Source: Corynebacterium humireducens NBRC 106098 = DSM 45392 (GTDB taxonomy: Bacteria; Actinomycetota; Actinomycetes; Mycobacteriales; Mycobacteriaceae). From it: 64,000 nucleotides of DNA. Positions 39,853-48,804 of this stretch are shown here, one piece after another. The stretch lies in the NCBI RefSeq assembly GCF_000819445.1, contig NZ_CP005286.1:2418001-2482000 (forward strand), written 5' to 3'. A program made the translations under genes and the position numbers. Every line of letters begins with the position of its first letter. The first letter of the stretch is position 1. The notes beneath the pieces are model-generated. The model ran no database searches and was not told the DNA's origin. It saw only the letters and a list, made by a program, of their open reading frames with translations.

Positions 39853-40793
39853 CAGAGGTCGATTCCTTCCGGTTCGGCCCAGTTGATGCCGGCGGCGATG
39901 ACCTCGAGCTCGTTCCAGAGCATCAGCTCGACGTCAATCGAATCCGGGTCATCTTCCGTCCGCATGAGGCTGTGCAGGTCTTTCACCATGCGTTCCATGA
40001 GTCGGTGTTCGACAACTTTCTCGCGGACTCTGCGGCGGACGTTCTTCACGGCGTCGAAATCCGGGTCAGCTGCGGCATCGAAGGCTGCGGGAATGGAGAT
40101 CTCTGCTTTGTAGAGGTCCGCAATGTCGTAGACGAATGCACGGTCAGTGCCGCTGTGGATCACTCCCAGTGAGGGTACGAATCCCAACGCTGTGATGACG
40201 GCGTGCGCGACTCCGTAAAGGGCGGCATTGGCGCCGGTCAACGCCCGGTTGATCGGGTCCCCGGATTCAAAATCGTTGGGGTCGTAGCTTCGCCGGTCCC
40301 AGTACACGCCGACCCGCTGCGCATGTTCCGCGTAGATGCGTTTCATCCGCGCGCCTTCACGGCCCCGGAGCTGGGCCATCGTTGCACGTGAAACATCCTC
40401 ACCGGCGAATCTCATGCTGTACATGGCCCGCGCACATTCCAGGCGACGCCGCTGATGACTGACTATCGACGCCTGCGCCTCCGCATTCCGTGACGTCTTG
40501 GCGGGAGGTCGTCCATGTGCGTAATAGCGGACGCCCTTTTCACCGGTCCAGACGACGGACACCCCGGCATCCCCCAGCAGCGCCATGGCCGCATAGGTGA
40601 CGCGGGTACCGGGCCCCAGGAGAAGTGCGGCCAGTGTGGTCGCCGGGACATGCGCGATGCCCCGCTTGTCGGCAATGGTCAGCGCATTGTTGTCGCGGTT
40701 GACCACTGCTCGTTCGACGTAAAGGAAGCTGATGCGTCTTTCCACGCGCGCCAGCTCCTTACGCACAATGGGCACTTCACTCGGGTTCCGCAC
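39852..40793 (-). CDS. cas1: CRISPR-associated Cas1, type I-E
   Basis: A 313-residue integrase nuclease. The metal-binding residues are visible: Glu146 in GREGARMK, His213 in GVIHSG, and Asp223/Asp226 in FVYDIADLYK. The N-terminal beta domain and helical C-terminal domain are of normal length. GTG start, three bases after the cas6e stop. All catalytic residues are present, so adaptation is plausible. Confidence 0.97.
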   Translation of the reverse strand: MRNPSEVPIVRKELARVERRISFLYVERAVVNRDNNALTIADKRGIAHVPATTLAALLLGPGTRVTYAAMALLGDAGVSVVWTGEKGVRYYAHGRPPAKTSRNAEAQASIVSHQRRRLECARAMYSMRFAGEDVSRATMAQLRGREGARMKRIYAEHAQRVGVYWDRRSYDPNDFESGDPINRALTGANAALYGVAHAVITALGFVPSLGVIHSGTDRAFVYDIADLYKAEISIPAAFDAAADPDFDAVKNVRRRVREKVVEHRLMERMVKDLHSLMRTEDDPDSIDVELMLWNELEVIAAGINWAEPEGIDL

Positions 40794-40796
40794 TGG

Positions 40797-41447
40797 TCAC
40801 CCTCCGATTCGGGCCAGAGTCAGCAGTCCGCAGCCGTATGCTCGGGCGCGTCCGATGCCCTGGTTCAGGGTCGTCCGCAGGGCCTCCGCGTCGATGATCT
40901 CGAGGGTGCCCTCGAAGCGCGCGGTCGACAGGGACACCGTCCGTGACGACGACTCGTTGTTCTTCCGGAAGGTCTTGCGCTCACGGCCGACCACGACGGC
41001 GTCGTCAAGCAGACGGAAACCGGCGGTCTCGCTGCGTTGAGCGAGCCAGGCGAGCTGCTGTTCGGCGGTGACATGGGCGACAATCTTGCCGCGTGTGCCG
41101 CGTTCGCCGGCTTTCGATGACACCGGGTTGGCCACCAACGCAAATCGCCACCGCTGTCCCTTGACCAGGGTGTCCTGGAAACGCTGATAGTCAGCGCTCT
41201 GCGGAGGGCGGGTATCCCAGCCGGCCTGTTCGACGATGTGCAGTGCATCGGGTTTCTCCGGACCCACGATGTACAGGATGTGCTCGTCACCCTGGGAATC
41301 AGCGCGCCACAGCACACGCGCGGAGGAGGCGTCGATGTCCGGAGGGAAGGCCGAACGGACCGCCGCATGCATCGCCTCGGGGTTGGTCAGCAGTTTCCGC
41401 CCCCCACGCTTCCGAGGGTTGAGGTAAATGCGGGTCAGGGTGCTCAT
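40797..41447 (-). CDS. cas6e: CRISPR repeat endoribonuclease Cas6e (CasE)
   Basis: A 216-residue RAMP protein that cleaves the repeat hairpin of precursor crRNA and stays bound as the Cascade head. It ends with the Gly-rich loop GIGRARAYGCGLLTLARIG. A candidate catalytic His lies in EAMHAAVRSAFP near residue 27. Its ATG overlaps the cas5e stop (ATGA). Confidence 0.95.
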   Translation of the reverse strand: MSTLTRIYLNPRKRGGRKLLTNPEAMHAAVRSAFPPDIDASSARVLWRADSQGDEHILYIVGPEKPDALHIVEQAGWDTRPPQSADYQRFQDTLVKGQRWRFALVANPVSSKAGERGTRGKIVAHVTAEQQLAWLAQRSETAGFRLLDDAVVVGRERKTFRKNNESSSRTVSLSTARFEGTLEIIDAEALRTTLNQGIGRARAYGCGLLTLARIGG

Positions 41448-42142
41448 ACTGAAATCACCGTCTCGAAGAAGGGGTCAACCGAGGTGCCCATGTCGTTGGG
41501 GAAGACACAGCCCTCCGGCTCCTGGACAACAGTGCGCCAGGAGTACACACGGTTCTCCTGGGAGAACGACACCGGCACATCCTGCTGCGCGACACCGCTC
41601 TCCCCGGGCCGGGCATCGCGGTAGATGGGCAGTTCCACGTTCTTGGCACGTGCCTTCCGGTGGAAGTCGGAGGCGTGCCACGGCTCCGCGCGCAGCGCCT
41701 CCACCGCCGACTTGTCGACGACCTTCAGCACCAGGTTCACCGGCGCCGGGCAGGAACGTCGCCCCAGGTAGAGGGGGAAACGGGGGTTCTTCAAGGCGTC
41801 GGCCAGACCGTCGACAACCTCCCGGTGGGGGCTTTCCAGCGCCGCCACGAAAGCGGCGTCCGACAGGTAGTAGCGGGTGACCAGGTTGGCGTGCTTCGCA
41901 CCCTCAGCCAACGCGGTCTGGTAATCGCGCATTAGGCTGCCGGGCTGATCCACACGCACGGCCAGAGTGAGTTCCGCCAGATCCTCGACCGGATCCGTAC
42001 GGCGTCGGCCCTCTGCTGCGGCGAGCAGTCCGATGATGCCGGACTTCGTGGGCACCTGACCGGTCGTACGCTGTTTGTAGCGGCTGGAATCACCCCATGA
42101 CTGCATGGGCCCCTTCAGCAGAAGGAGCAGTGAGTGCGCCAT
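41444..42142 (-). CDS. cas5e: Cascade subunit Cas5e (CasD)
   Basis: A 232-residue RAMP subunit that holds the 5' handle of crRNA. Characteristic N terminus SLLLLLKGPMQSWGDSSRYKQRTT, then PTKSGIIGLLAAAEGR, and the mid-protein segment YYLSDAAFVAAL. The gene begins two bases after the cas7e stop. Confidence 0.96.
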   Translation of the reverse strand: MAHSLLLLLKGPMQSWGDSSRYKQRTTGQVPTKSGIIGLLAAAEGRRRTDPVEDLAELTLAVRVDQPGSLMRDYQTALAEGAKHANLVTRYYLSDAAFVAALESPHREVVDGLADALKNPRFPLYLGRRSCPAPVNLVLKVVDKSAVEALRAEPWHASDFHRKARAKNVELPIYRDARPGESGVAQQDVPVSFSQENRVYSWRTVVQEPEGCVFPNDMGTSVDPFFETVISV

Positions 42143-42144
42143 GA

Positions 42145-43278
42145 TCAGGCACCTGCCTCTGCGATGGCCTCGCGGACCAGTCCGTCCAGCTCAGGCAGCG
42201 TGGTGGTCGTGGCGATGTCCTGGAAAGGCTCGGTGAGATCCCCCAGCCCCACGACGAATGCCCGGGCCGGCACGAAACCGTAGGCGGACTCGATGGACTT
42301 CTCCTCCTCGGCGAGCGCGCGGGCACCCGCCTGTCGACGCCCCTCGTTGCTGCCGGCGGCCACAGGGTTCTCGAAGGCGTTGACCAGGGAGATCGACCGG
42401 TCCTCACGCACCGTCACGTAGACCAGCTCGGGGAGCGTGTTGTGTGCGAAGGTGTTCTGCTTGCCGGTGGGCAGGCTGGTAATGAAGCTGCGCACGAACG
42501 CGACAGCAGCGGTGACAGCGGCCTCCCGGTCACCGAGATTCTCCGCCAGGGACTCCACGTCGAGGGTGGCGAAGCGGTACAGCGTGGAGGACATCATCTG
42601 GACGGTGCCCATCATGCCGGCACCGGTCTCGTCATGATCCTCGACGACGTCATCCACGGCCGTGAAGAAATCGAACTCCGGCTCGGACTCGTGGATGCCG
42701 ATGGCGTGCGCCACCTGCACGGAAGCATCCACGTTGTACGCGGCATCATCGGCGACCATGCGTCCGAACATGGCGATGTCGACGCTGTGGTCGGTGTCGA
42801 TCAGCTTCGCGACGTCCGTCTTCTTCAGGTTCTCCCCGTCCGCGTCCACGATGGCCTGGGCGAGGTTCTCGATCTGACGCGGGCTGAGGAACAGCAGGTA
42901 CCCGGTCTGCTGGAAGATGCGGCGCTGCTCCTCCTCGCTGTCGGTCTCCTTGACCTTCGGCTCGACGAGCTTGATCTTGACCACCTTGAACGCCTGGGCA
43001 ACGCGATCCTCGGCGCGGTCCTCCGTCCAGGCTTCGCCGCCGAGTTCCATGACCTTGTTCACCACGAGTTCAACGACATGCTTCGTGCGGTAGCCAACGC
43101 TGGCGGGGTCGAAGGTCTCCTCGAAGTCCTTGCGGATGGCGCGCTTCCAGGACTGGGAGGACACACGCTGGCGCGGAACGCCGCCGTAGACGGCGCTCTT
43201 CGGGGCACCGGTGTCATCGCGGTTGATCAGGCTGGGGGGAAGGGTCTGCAGGGCATGGATGTCGATGATGAGGGACAT
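42145..43278 (-). CDS. cas7e: Cascade backbone subunit Cas7e (CasC/Cse4)
   Basis: A 377-residue RAMP protein present in six copies along the crRNA in known I-E complexes. The N terminus IIDIHALQTLPPSLINRDDTG and then KSAVYGGVPRQRVSSQSWKRA are diagnostic. Other conserved regions include FGRMVADDAAYNVDASVQVAHAI. ATG with an AAAGGAACA-type site. Confidence 0.97.
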   Translation of the reverse strand: MSLIIDIHALQTLPPSLINRDDTGAPKSAVYGGVPRQRVSSQSWKRAIRKDFEETFDPASVGYRTKHVVELVVNKVMELGGEAWTEDRAEDRVAQAFKVVKIKLVEPKVKETDSEEEQRRIFQQTGYLLFLSPRQIENLAQAIVDADGENLKKTDVAKLIDTDHSVDIAMFGRMVADDAAYNVDASVQVAHAIGIHESEPEFDFFTAVDDVVEDHDETGAGMMGTVQMMSSTLYRFATLDVESLAENLGDREAAVTAAVAFVRSFITSLPTGKQNTFAHNTLPELVYVTVREDRSISLVNAFENPVAAGSNEGRRQAGARALAEEEKSIESAYGFVPARAFVVGLGDLTEPFQDIATTTTLPELDGLVREAIAEAGA

Positions 43279-43301
43279 GATGTTCCTTTCGGGAGGTGAG
43301 G

Positions 43302-43931
43302 TCAGTTGTCAGAGGTGGTGTCGGAGTCTGCGGCGGAACGGAAACGCCCCATGGCGAAGTCGCGGCCCCATCGCAGGAGGACGCCGGCACGTCGGTCGTC
43401 GTAATCAAGTGCGCGCAGGTCGTTGGCGAACTGGGCGTAATCGAAACCCAGCTGCTCTCCCCGCAGGAGAGTGACCATGGACCGCGTGTGGTTGAGGCGG
43501 GCACGGGAGGAGCGGGCGAGCAGGAGGGCGTCGAAACGCGGTTTGAGGGACGCTGACTCACTCTGCGCGTACAGACGCCCACAGGCGGTGGCGAAGGAGA
43601 CCCCGCGCACGTGCATGGGCCGGGTGGAGCTCTGCATGTGCAGCGCAAACAGCGTCAGCGCATGGAATGCGGCGGCCTCTGAAGGGGATGCCGCGTCCCC
43701 GTGTCCGAGCGAGTTCTCGTTCAGGGCCGGGCTGAGCACGAGCAGGGTCTTCTCCAGGGAGAGCGGATCCTGTTCGATGGGCTGCCCGGCGCGACGTCGC
43801 AGTTCCGCCAGCACTCCCCTGGCCTGCGCCTGGGCGCGTTCGCCCTGCTCTCCGAGAATCTGCGACTGCAGCCGCGTGGCTGTCGCGCCCACGGAGACGA
43901 ACAACGTGTCGCGTTCCGTTTGTTGTGTCAT
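43302..43931 (-). CDS. cse2: Cascade small subunit Cse2 (CasB)
   Basis: A 209-residue helical protein, present as a dimer in I-E Cascade where it stabilises the R-loop. It is identified by position between cse1 and cas7e and by segments such as FHALTLFALHMQS and RFDALLLARSSRARLNHTRSMVTLLRGEQLGFDYAQFANDL, typical for CasB. Confidence 0.93.
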   Translation of the reverse strand: MTQQTERDTLFVSVGATATRLQSQILGEQGERAQAQARGVLAELRRRAGQPIEQDPLSLEKTLLVLSPALNENSLGHGDAASPSEAAAFHALTLFALHMQSSTRPMHVRGVSFATACGRLYAQSESASLKPRFDALLLARSSRARLNHTRSMVTLLRGEQLGFDYAQFANDLRALDYDDRRAGVLLRWGRDFAMGRFRSAADSDTTSDN

Positions 43932-43943
43932 CGGTAGTTCTCC

Positions 43944-45608
43944 TTAGTCTTCGGTGTCATCGGTGTCGTCGATGCGGTGGAGGATCTTCCTCAGTCGTCC
44001 CTGCAGCATCCGGTAGGCGGATCCTGCGGACAGGATGCGGGTGCCCGCACCGTCGGGACCACTGCTGATCTCCCGGCCGACCAACGCCTTCGGGCCGGCA
44101 CCGCGCATGAGCTCTGCGGCACGCTCGAGGATCTGCTCCCTGACCTCCACCTGCCAGTCGCTGATCTGCCTGTCGGTGTCATCCGGGTCAAGTTTGCCCA
44201 GCCAGGTGACGAAGCGCGGCTCAATTTCCGCAAGGATCCCATCCGTGGGGTCCGGCTGGAACTCGTACATGCCGCCGGCTGCCTCCAGGAGGTGGCCCGC
44301 GAACTGGCCCAGCGCGATTGCTGCATCCCGGGTGGAAGCAGCGGCGTCGATGACCTCCGCGCGGAGGTCCGCGGCCTCGGGTTCCAGCAGGGCCACCGGC
44401 AGATCGATCCGCCCGGTGACCACCGTGGCCACGGAAGATTCATTGGGCCCATAGGAGACCGACACCATCTGGATGTCCAGGACCGGGGGCATCTCCACGT
44501 CTTCCGCGATCTCCGCCAGTTGCGAGAGATTCCGGGGGCGGATGGGTGCCACGTTCTTCCCGTCGAAGCCCGGGTCCCGGTCCAACGAGATGAGGGGCTC
44601 CAGGGAACGCCACATCGTCCGGTTCGGATCGAAGGGCTGGGCGTAGTGGACAACCTTCCCGCCCTTGGACTGGTTCTTGCTGAAGCGGTACGGCGTCATC
44701 GGGTCGTCCAACACGTTGGCGCCGGCATCGGGGATGCGGTCACCGTTGCTCACCAGCACGGCCGTCACCCGACCGTCCTCGACGAACAGGCGAACGCGCC
44801 GCCCCTGCCAGGTGGCCAGGTCGCTGGGCCCCTGCGGGCCCGCGGTCTCTCCCGCACCCTCCGGCTTGTCGATGTGCCTCTCCGCCGCCGTATCCTGATT
44901 CCTCTCCCAGACCGGCCGGTCGTTGGTATCTGTGAGAGCTTTCTGCGTGGTGTTGAGGAGGAGCGTCTCCCGCAGGTTCTTGCCCACGACCAGGGTGCCG
45001 CCGGTACGGCCGGTCCAGCCGGTGCCGATCGGATAGCCTCTGCCACCCTTGACGCGGGCATCACCGACGGCGCCCGACTTGATGCCGGAGTAGTCGTAGG
45101 CCTGCGCGTAAATCAGCCAACGGGCGGCCTCCGCCAGGTCAAGGGATTCGCGTGCCTCGCCGGCGCGCATGGTGAAGTACTCGTCCTCTGCCTCCGGGAT
45201 GATCCTCTGCACCGGGAAACGCGAGTCCTTCGACGTGCGGAGATCCGCCACCTGCATGAAGGGCTTCTCGGGGTGCAGGAGATCGAAACGGTCCTGGTAT
45301 TCATCCAGGTACTCGCTGACCAGCTGGTCCGGCCCGCCCAGTTCCTTGAGCCGCGCCTCAAACCATCCCGCATAGGTGAAGGTCTGTCCGGGGCGGACAA
45401 GTGTCTCCGGGTGATGTGCCCGCCAGAAGATCGCCAGCAGCACGCGGAGAACCGCATAGTTCTGGGTGGGGGAATCGCCGCGGATACTCCTGACCTCATG
45501 CTGTCCGTCGAAGATGTCGCGGATGCCCAGGAGCTTCTCGCTACCGTCGGCTAATTCGCAGTTGATCCACGGCTCGGTGAGCAGGGAATAGGTAGGTGGT
45601 GAACTCAC
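43944..45608 (-). CDS. cas8e: Cascade large subunit Cse1 (Cas8e/CasA)
   Basis: A 554-residue subunit that recognises the PAM and recruits Cas3. It begins YSLLTEPWINCELADG, the usual CasA opening, followed by LRVLLAIFWRAHHPE and the FDLLHPEKPFMQVADL segment. The gene lies 43 bp after cas3 and 12 bp before cse2 and is normal in length, with no sign of decay. Confidence 0.95.
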   Translation of the reverse strand: MSSPPTYSLLTEPWINCELADGSEKLLGIRDIFDGQHEVRSIRGDSPTQNYAVLRVLLAIFWRAHHPETLVRPGQTFTYAGWFEARLKELGGPDQLVSEYLDEYQDRFDLLHPEKPFMQVADLRTSKDSRFPVQRIIPEAEDEYFTMRAGEARESLDLAEAARWLIYAQAYDYSGIKSGAVGDARVKGGRGYPIGTGWTGRTGGTLVVGKNLRETLLLNTTQKALTDTNDRPVWERNQDTAAERHIDKPEGAGETAGPQGPSDLATWQGRRVRLFVEDGRVTAVLVSNGDRIPDAGANVLDDPMTPYRFSKNQSKGGKVVHYAQPFDPNRTMWRSLEPLISLDRDPGFDGKNVAPIRPRNLSQLAEIAEDVEMPPVLDIQMVSVSYGPNESSVATVVTGRIDLPVALLEPEAADLRAEVIDAAASTRDAAIALGQFAGHLLEAAGGMYEFQPDPTDGILAEIEPRFVTWLGKLDPDDTDRQISDWQVEVREQILERAAELMRGAGPKALVGREISSGPDGAGTRILSAGSAYRMLQGRLRKILHRIDDTDDTED

Positions 45609-45651
45609 ATTGTCCTCTCAATAAAGCGCATTGTTGTGATTTGTATCCGAT

Positions 45652-48510
45652 TCAGCGGTTTTGTTCTCGACTTTGGTGTTCCTCTCCGCCGACCATCTCC
45701 AGCCCGAGTTCGGACGTGTACCGAAGCCGGCCGCCATTCAGTTCCGCCTCACCGCCCTCGTTGAAGCGGAGCGCCACCTGCCCCTTGAGCAGGAAATGTC
45801 CGGTCCATCCGATCGGCGTCTGTTTCTCCAGTTGATCGATCACCGCATCAAAGTCAGAGGCAAAGCGGGTGAGTCTGGCCGGCAGGCGGATCACGGAGGA
45901 GGCCAGCTGAAATGCTGTGTCCCGGTCCAGCACATCGTCGTCGACAAGTTCGATGTCATTGCAGTCGGCGTCGGGTGTCGGCATGGGCCGGTACCCGTAC
46001 TCGGTGTCGATGACCGGGATGACCTCGATCGTGGGATCCGTGTCGCGCACCTGCGCGACGCCGGCCTCCTCCCCGGTCGGGGTCTTCTCGTCCATGCCCC
46101 GGTGATACCTCCCGAACAGACCCTCGAGTTTGTCCGCCTGGTCCGGTTCCGGGATCTGGAATGCGCGGGCCCTCAGCTCCGCTGTCCCCTGATTCATCTT
46201 CAGCTGGGACTTCACCTCCGTGTACGTCTCCGCCCAGGCGGCCGGTGGCACAAAATCGGGAGAGTAGGTGCGCTGGACGAGGGCGGAGACGTCATCGGGG
46301 CGTCGGAAAGCTGTGGAGAGATTCGCCAACGTCGACATGAGAATGGCGGGCTCATACACGGCGGCGCATCCCCGGTCGAAGACCGGGACCGGATCCGTGG
46401 CCAGGAGGCCGCGGACGTAGACCTGCGGCTCACGCAGCGCGGCAGGACGGTCCTCCACGGGCCGCTCATGGCGGTGCATACGGCCGATCCGCTGGATCAG
46501 CAGGTCCATGGGGGCGATATCGGTGATGAGGGCGTCCGCGTCAATGTCGAGACTCTGCTCGGCGACCTGCGTGGCACAGATGATCCGCCGGTACGGGCGC
46601 CCCTCCCCGCGGCGGGAATCGGGGCCGAGAGCCTCCCGCAGCCGGTCCTCCTTGAAGGCGCGGTCCGAGGCCAGGAAAGCACTGTGGTGGAGCTCCACCT
46701 CTTCGGGGAAGGCCTGCGAGATCTCCGCGTACGCATCCTGTGCACGACGGACGGTGTTGCTGATGATCAGCAGGCAGCCGCCATCCTCAGTGAGCTTCTC
46801 GACGAGCCCCCGCAACTCCTCCAACCCGTCCGGCACGATCTCGATCGAGGCCTCGATGTCCGTCGGACGTGACTCCACCTCAATCTCACGCACCCCCTGC
46901 CCGTCGACCACGGTGATCAGCGGATACGCCTCGGACAGGTCCTCGGGGAACGTGTCCTGGGTCTCCGAACCGTAGGCCTCGACCAGCGCCAGCTTCGTCT
47001 CCTTGGGCAGCGTCGCGCTGAGCAGGATGACGGACACCCCATACCGGGCCAGCCACCGCAGCGCCAGCTGCAGGTAACTCTGCATGTAGAGGTCGTAGGC
47101 GTGCACCTCATCCACGATGATCACCTTGCCCGCCAGTCCGATGTGCCGGAGCATGGAGTGCTTCATCTGCAGGGCCATCATCAACACCTGGTCGACGGTG
47201 GCGACGACGAAGTCGGACAGCATGGCCTTCTTCGTGCCCTGCATCCACTGGCTGGCCACCACGGCTCCGTGCCCGCCGTCGGTGTCGGTGCCGATCCCGC
47301 CCATCCGCAGCTTCTCGAAGTCCGCCGACAGCATCTTCCGCGAATGGACCAGGTTCATCGAGGTCACGGTGTGTTCCGGCGTGTTGCGTGTGGCCCACTC
47401 CGCGACCCGGTGGAACAGTCCGTTCGCCGTTCCCATGGTCGGAGCCGCGAGCAGGAGCCCCTGCGCCCGGGTGTCAGCGGCGATACGCTGCCCGGCGGCC
47501 AGGGCGGCCTCCGTCTTCCCCTCCCCTGTCGGGGCCTCCACGATGAGCAGGCACGCACCGTCCACGTCGGACACCGCCTCGAACGCGGCCTTCTGCATCG
47601 GGCGCGCCCCGAAATGCTCCGGCCACCCGAAGGCCCGACGGTAGAACTCGTCCGTCCCTTCATCCGGTTGGTACTCCACCGCCCACGGGCGAGTGAGATC
47701 CACCGCCGCGAACCCGGAACGGACGCGCTCCGCCTGTGAACCTGATGCCACCATGGGGAACGCCTTCTCATTGGAGGCGATCCAGTCCGCCATGACCAGC
47801 AGACCCACCAGCCGCATGGTCACGTCAGCGTGGATCTGCTCCGGCAGCCGGGGCAGAACCTCCTCCACACCCGCCACCTGGGCCATCCCAGCGAGGATCT
47901 CCTGCTGCAGGGCACTCCATTCCTTCGGGTACCTCCGGAGGATCCTCGCCGCCTGATTGCGGGCCTCTCCTGTCGTGGCGATGCCGTGGTGGGCCCCGAC
48001 CACCGCTCCGAGCGCATTCGCCACCCTTTTCGGGCAGCCCCGCTTCTGCAACCAGTCACTGACCAGCAGCTCACCGACGAGTCCGTGCTGGAAGTGTCGC
48101 GAGCCCTCCTCGACCTTCGACATCTTCATGGGCAGCCCGGTGGCCGCGATGTCGTCGACGATGAGCCTCCCGAGTTCGTCATGTTCAATCTGCCGCACGA
48201 ACTTGAGCGTCGCCTTGGCCACGTCATGCGTGCCCGCCAGAAAAAGGAACAGCGTCCGCAGATCCGACTCCGCGATACCGGACTTCTTCTCCAGTGATTT
48301 CTTCACCGACTCCGCCAACCACTCATCCCACAGGACAGCGCCCACACAGGCCACGTCCCCCAGATGCTGGACGAGCGGCAGATATCCGAACTCATCGCCG
48401 GGTTTAGCCCACAGCACACGCAACTCAGGCGAAGAGGAGTCGATGAACTGCTCCACACGTTCGAAGAACGGCAGGTCCATGTCGGGTGCGACCAATAGGC
48501 TCATGTTCAT
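45652..48510 (-). CDS. cas3: CRISPR-associated nuclease-helicase Cas3
   Basis: A 952-residue effector that unwinds and shreds DNA marked by Cascade. The HD nuclease domain (about 40-260) has His49, HD at 95-96, HH at 174-175 and ADWIAS near 241. The SF2 helicase has Walker A APTGEGKT (326-333), DEVH (466-469), LSATLP, and motif VI QRIGRMHRH. All catalytic elements are intact. The ATG at 48510 has an AGGAAG site; a second ATG lies at 48504. First gene of the cas operon, with a TTGACA element at 48535-48540 upstream. Confidence 0.97.
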   Translation of the reverse strand: MNMSLLVAPDMDLPFFERVEQFIDSSSPELRVLWAKPGDEFGYLPLVQHLGDVACVGAVLWDEWLAESVKKSLEKKSGIAESDLRTLFLFLAGTHDVAKATLKFVRQIEHDELGRLIVDDIAATGLPMKMSKVEEGSRHFQHGLVGELLVSDWLQKRGCPKRVANALGAVVGAHHGIATTGEARNQAARILRRYPKEWSALQQEILAGMAQVAGVEEVLPRLPEQIHADVTMRLVGLLVMADWIASNEKAFPMVASGSQAERVRSGFAAVDLTRPWAVEYQPDEGTDEFYRRAFGWPEHFGARPMQKAAFEAVSDVDGACLLIVEAPTGEGKTEAALAAGQRIAADTRAQGLLLAAPTMGTANGLFHRVAEWATRNTPEHTVTSMNLVHSRKMLSADFEKLRMGGIGTDTDGGHGAVVASQWMQGTKKAMLSDFVVATVDQVLMMALQMKHSMLRHIGLAGKVIIVDEVHAYDLYMQSYLQLALRWLARYGVSVILLSATLPKETKLALVEAYGSETQDTFPEDLSEAYPLITVVDGQGVREIEVESRPTDIEASIEIVPDGLEELRGLVEKLTEDGGCLLIISNTVRRAQDAYAEISQAFPEEVELHHSAFLASDRAFKEDRLREALGPDSRRGEGRPYRRIICATQVAEQSLDIDADALITDIAPMDLLIQRIGRMHRHERPVEDRPAALREPQVYVRGLLATDPVPVFDRGCAAVYEPAILMSTLANLSTAFRRPDDVSALVQRTYSPDFVPPAAWAETYTEVKSQLKMNQGTAELRARAFQIPEPDQADKLEGLFGRYHRGMDEKTPTGEEAGVAQVRDTDPTIEVIPVIDTEYGYRPMPTPDADCNDIELVDDDVLDRDTAFQLASSVIRLPARLTRFASDFDAVIDQLEKQTPIGWTGHFLLKGQVALRFNEGGEAELNGGRLRYTSELGLEMVGGEEHQSREQNR

Positions 48511-48545
48511 GACGCTAGCTTCCTACACAAAACGTGTCAAGCGCT
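48511..48545 (-). promoter_or_regulatory. Proximal cas3 promoter and RBS region
   Basis: On the minus strand TTGACA (48540-48535) is followed 17 bp later by TAGCGT, a weak -10, close to the start codon; the AGGAAG ribosome-binding site lies between. CGCTAG occurs twice, at 48513-48518 and 48541-48546. The real transcription start cannot be set by eye. Confidence 0.4.
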
Positions 48546-48616
48546 AGATCAAAACCATGTTTACAGTTATATTGATGCCATGCTTTACGAATCCCCCCTC
48601 GGCGCATTAGCGTTGC

Positions 48617-48704
48617 AGTTGGCCCGCGTCAGCCGGCATGAGCCATGCAACCATGGCTGTGAGCTACCGAAGCTCTCCTCTCCCCGCGTCAGCGGGGCTC
48701 TGCG
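48617..48704 (+). ncRNA. Orphan crRNA-like mini-array (degenerate repeat - pseudo-spacer - degenerate repeat)
   Basis: Two repeat-like units lie in the crRNA sense on the plus strand, opposite to the main array. The first (48617-48644) keeps CCCGCGTCAGC and the whole 3' handle ATGAGCC. The second (48677-48704) keeps an 18-base exact core with the complete stem (CTCCCCGCGTCAGCGGGG). They are 60 bp apart, one less than the array period, leaving a 32-nt pseudo-spacer (48645-48676). The pseudo-spacer begins ATGCAACC and contains two hairpins: AGCCATG-CAAC-CATGGCT (using the handle) and GAGCT-ACCGA-AGCTC. It lies 107 bp upstream of cas3, divergent from it, and 132 bp before the fic start. The layout resembles crRNA-like regulators (CreA/CreR type) found beside type I cas operons. 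Function is inference. Confidence 0.6.
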
Positions 48705-48779
48705 GCACGCGGCCCCCAACTCGTCACACCAATTCGCCAGCAAGGTTAGCCCTTTCCCCGCCCCTCCCCACCCCCCGGT

Positions 48780-48804
48780 GTCAAAGATAAGCCTTATCCT
48801 TGAC
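48780..48804 (+). promoter_or_regulatory. GATAAG palindrome upstream of fic
   Basis: GTCAAAGATAAG and CTTATCCTTGAC form a 12-bp inverted repeat with one mismatch around a single base. A third copy, GGATAAG, lies at 48825-48831 just before the ATG. CTTATC recurs after the fic stop at 52911-52916. A fic-operon operator is plausible. Confidence 0.45.

Noticed and set aside
43977..45554. 525-codon plus-strand frame opposite cse1, and 403 codons opposite cas3.
   Set aside because: Shadows of intact cas genes.
48590..48622. Possible targets of the pseudo-spacer near the cas3 promoter (ATGCGCC and TGCAAC on the minus strand).
   Set aside because: Only 6 to 8 matching bases with seed mismatches and poor PAM; indistinguishable from chance.
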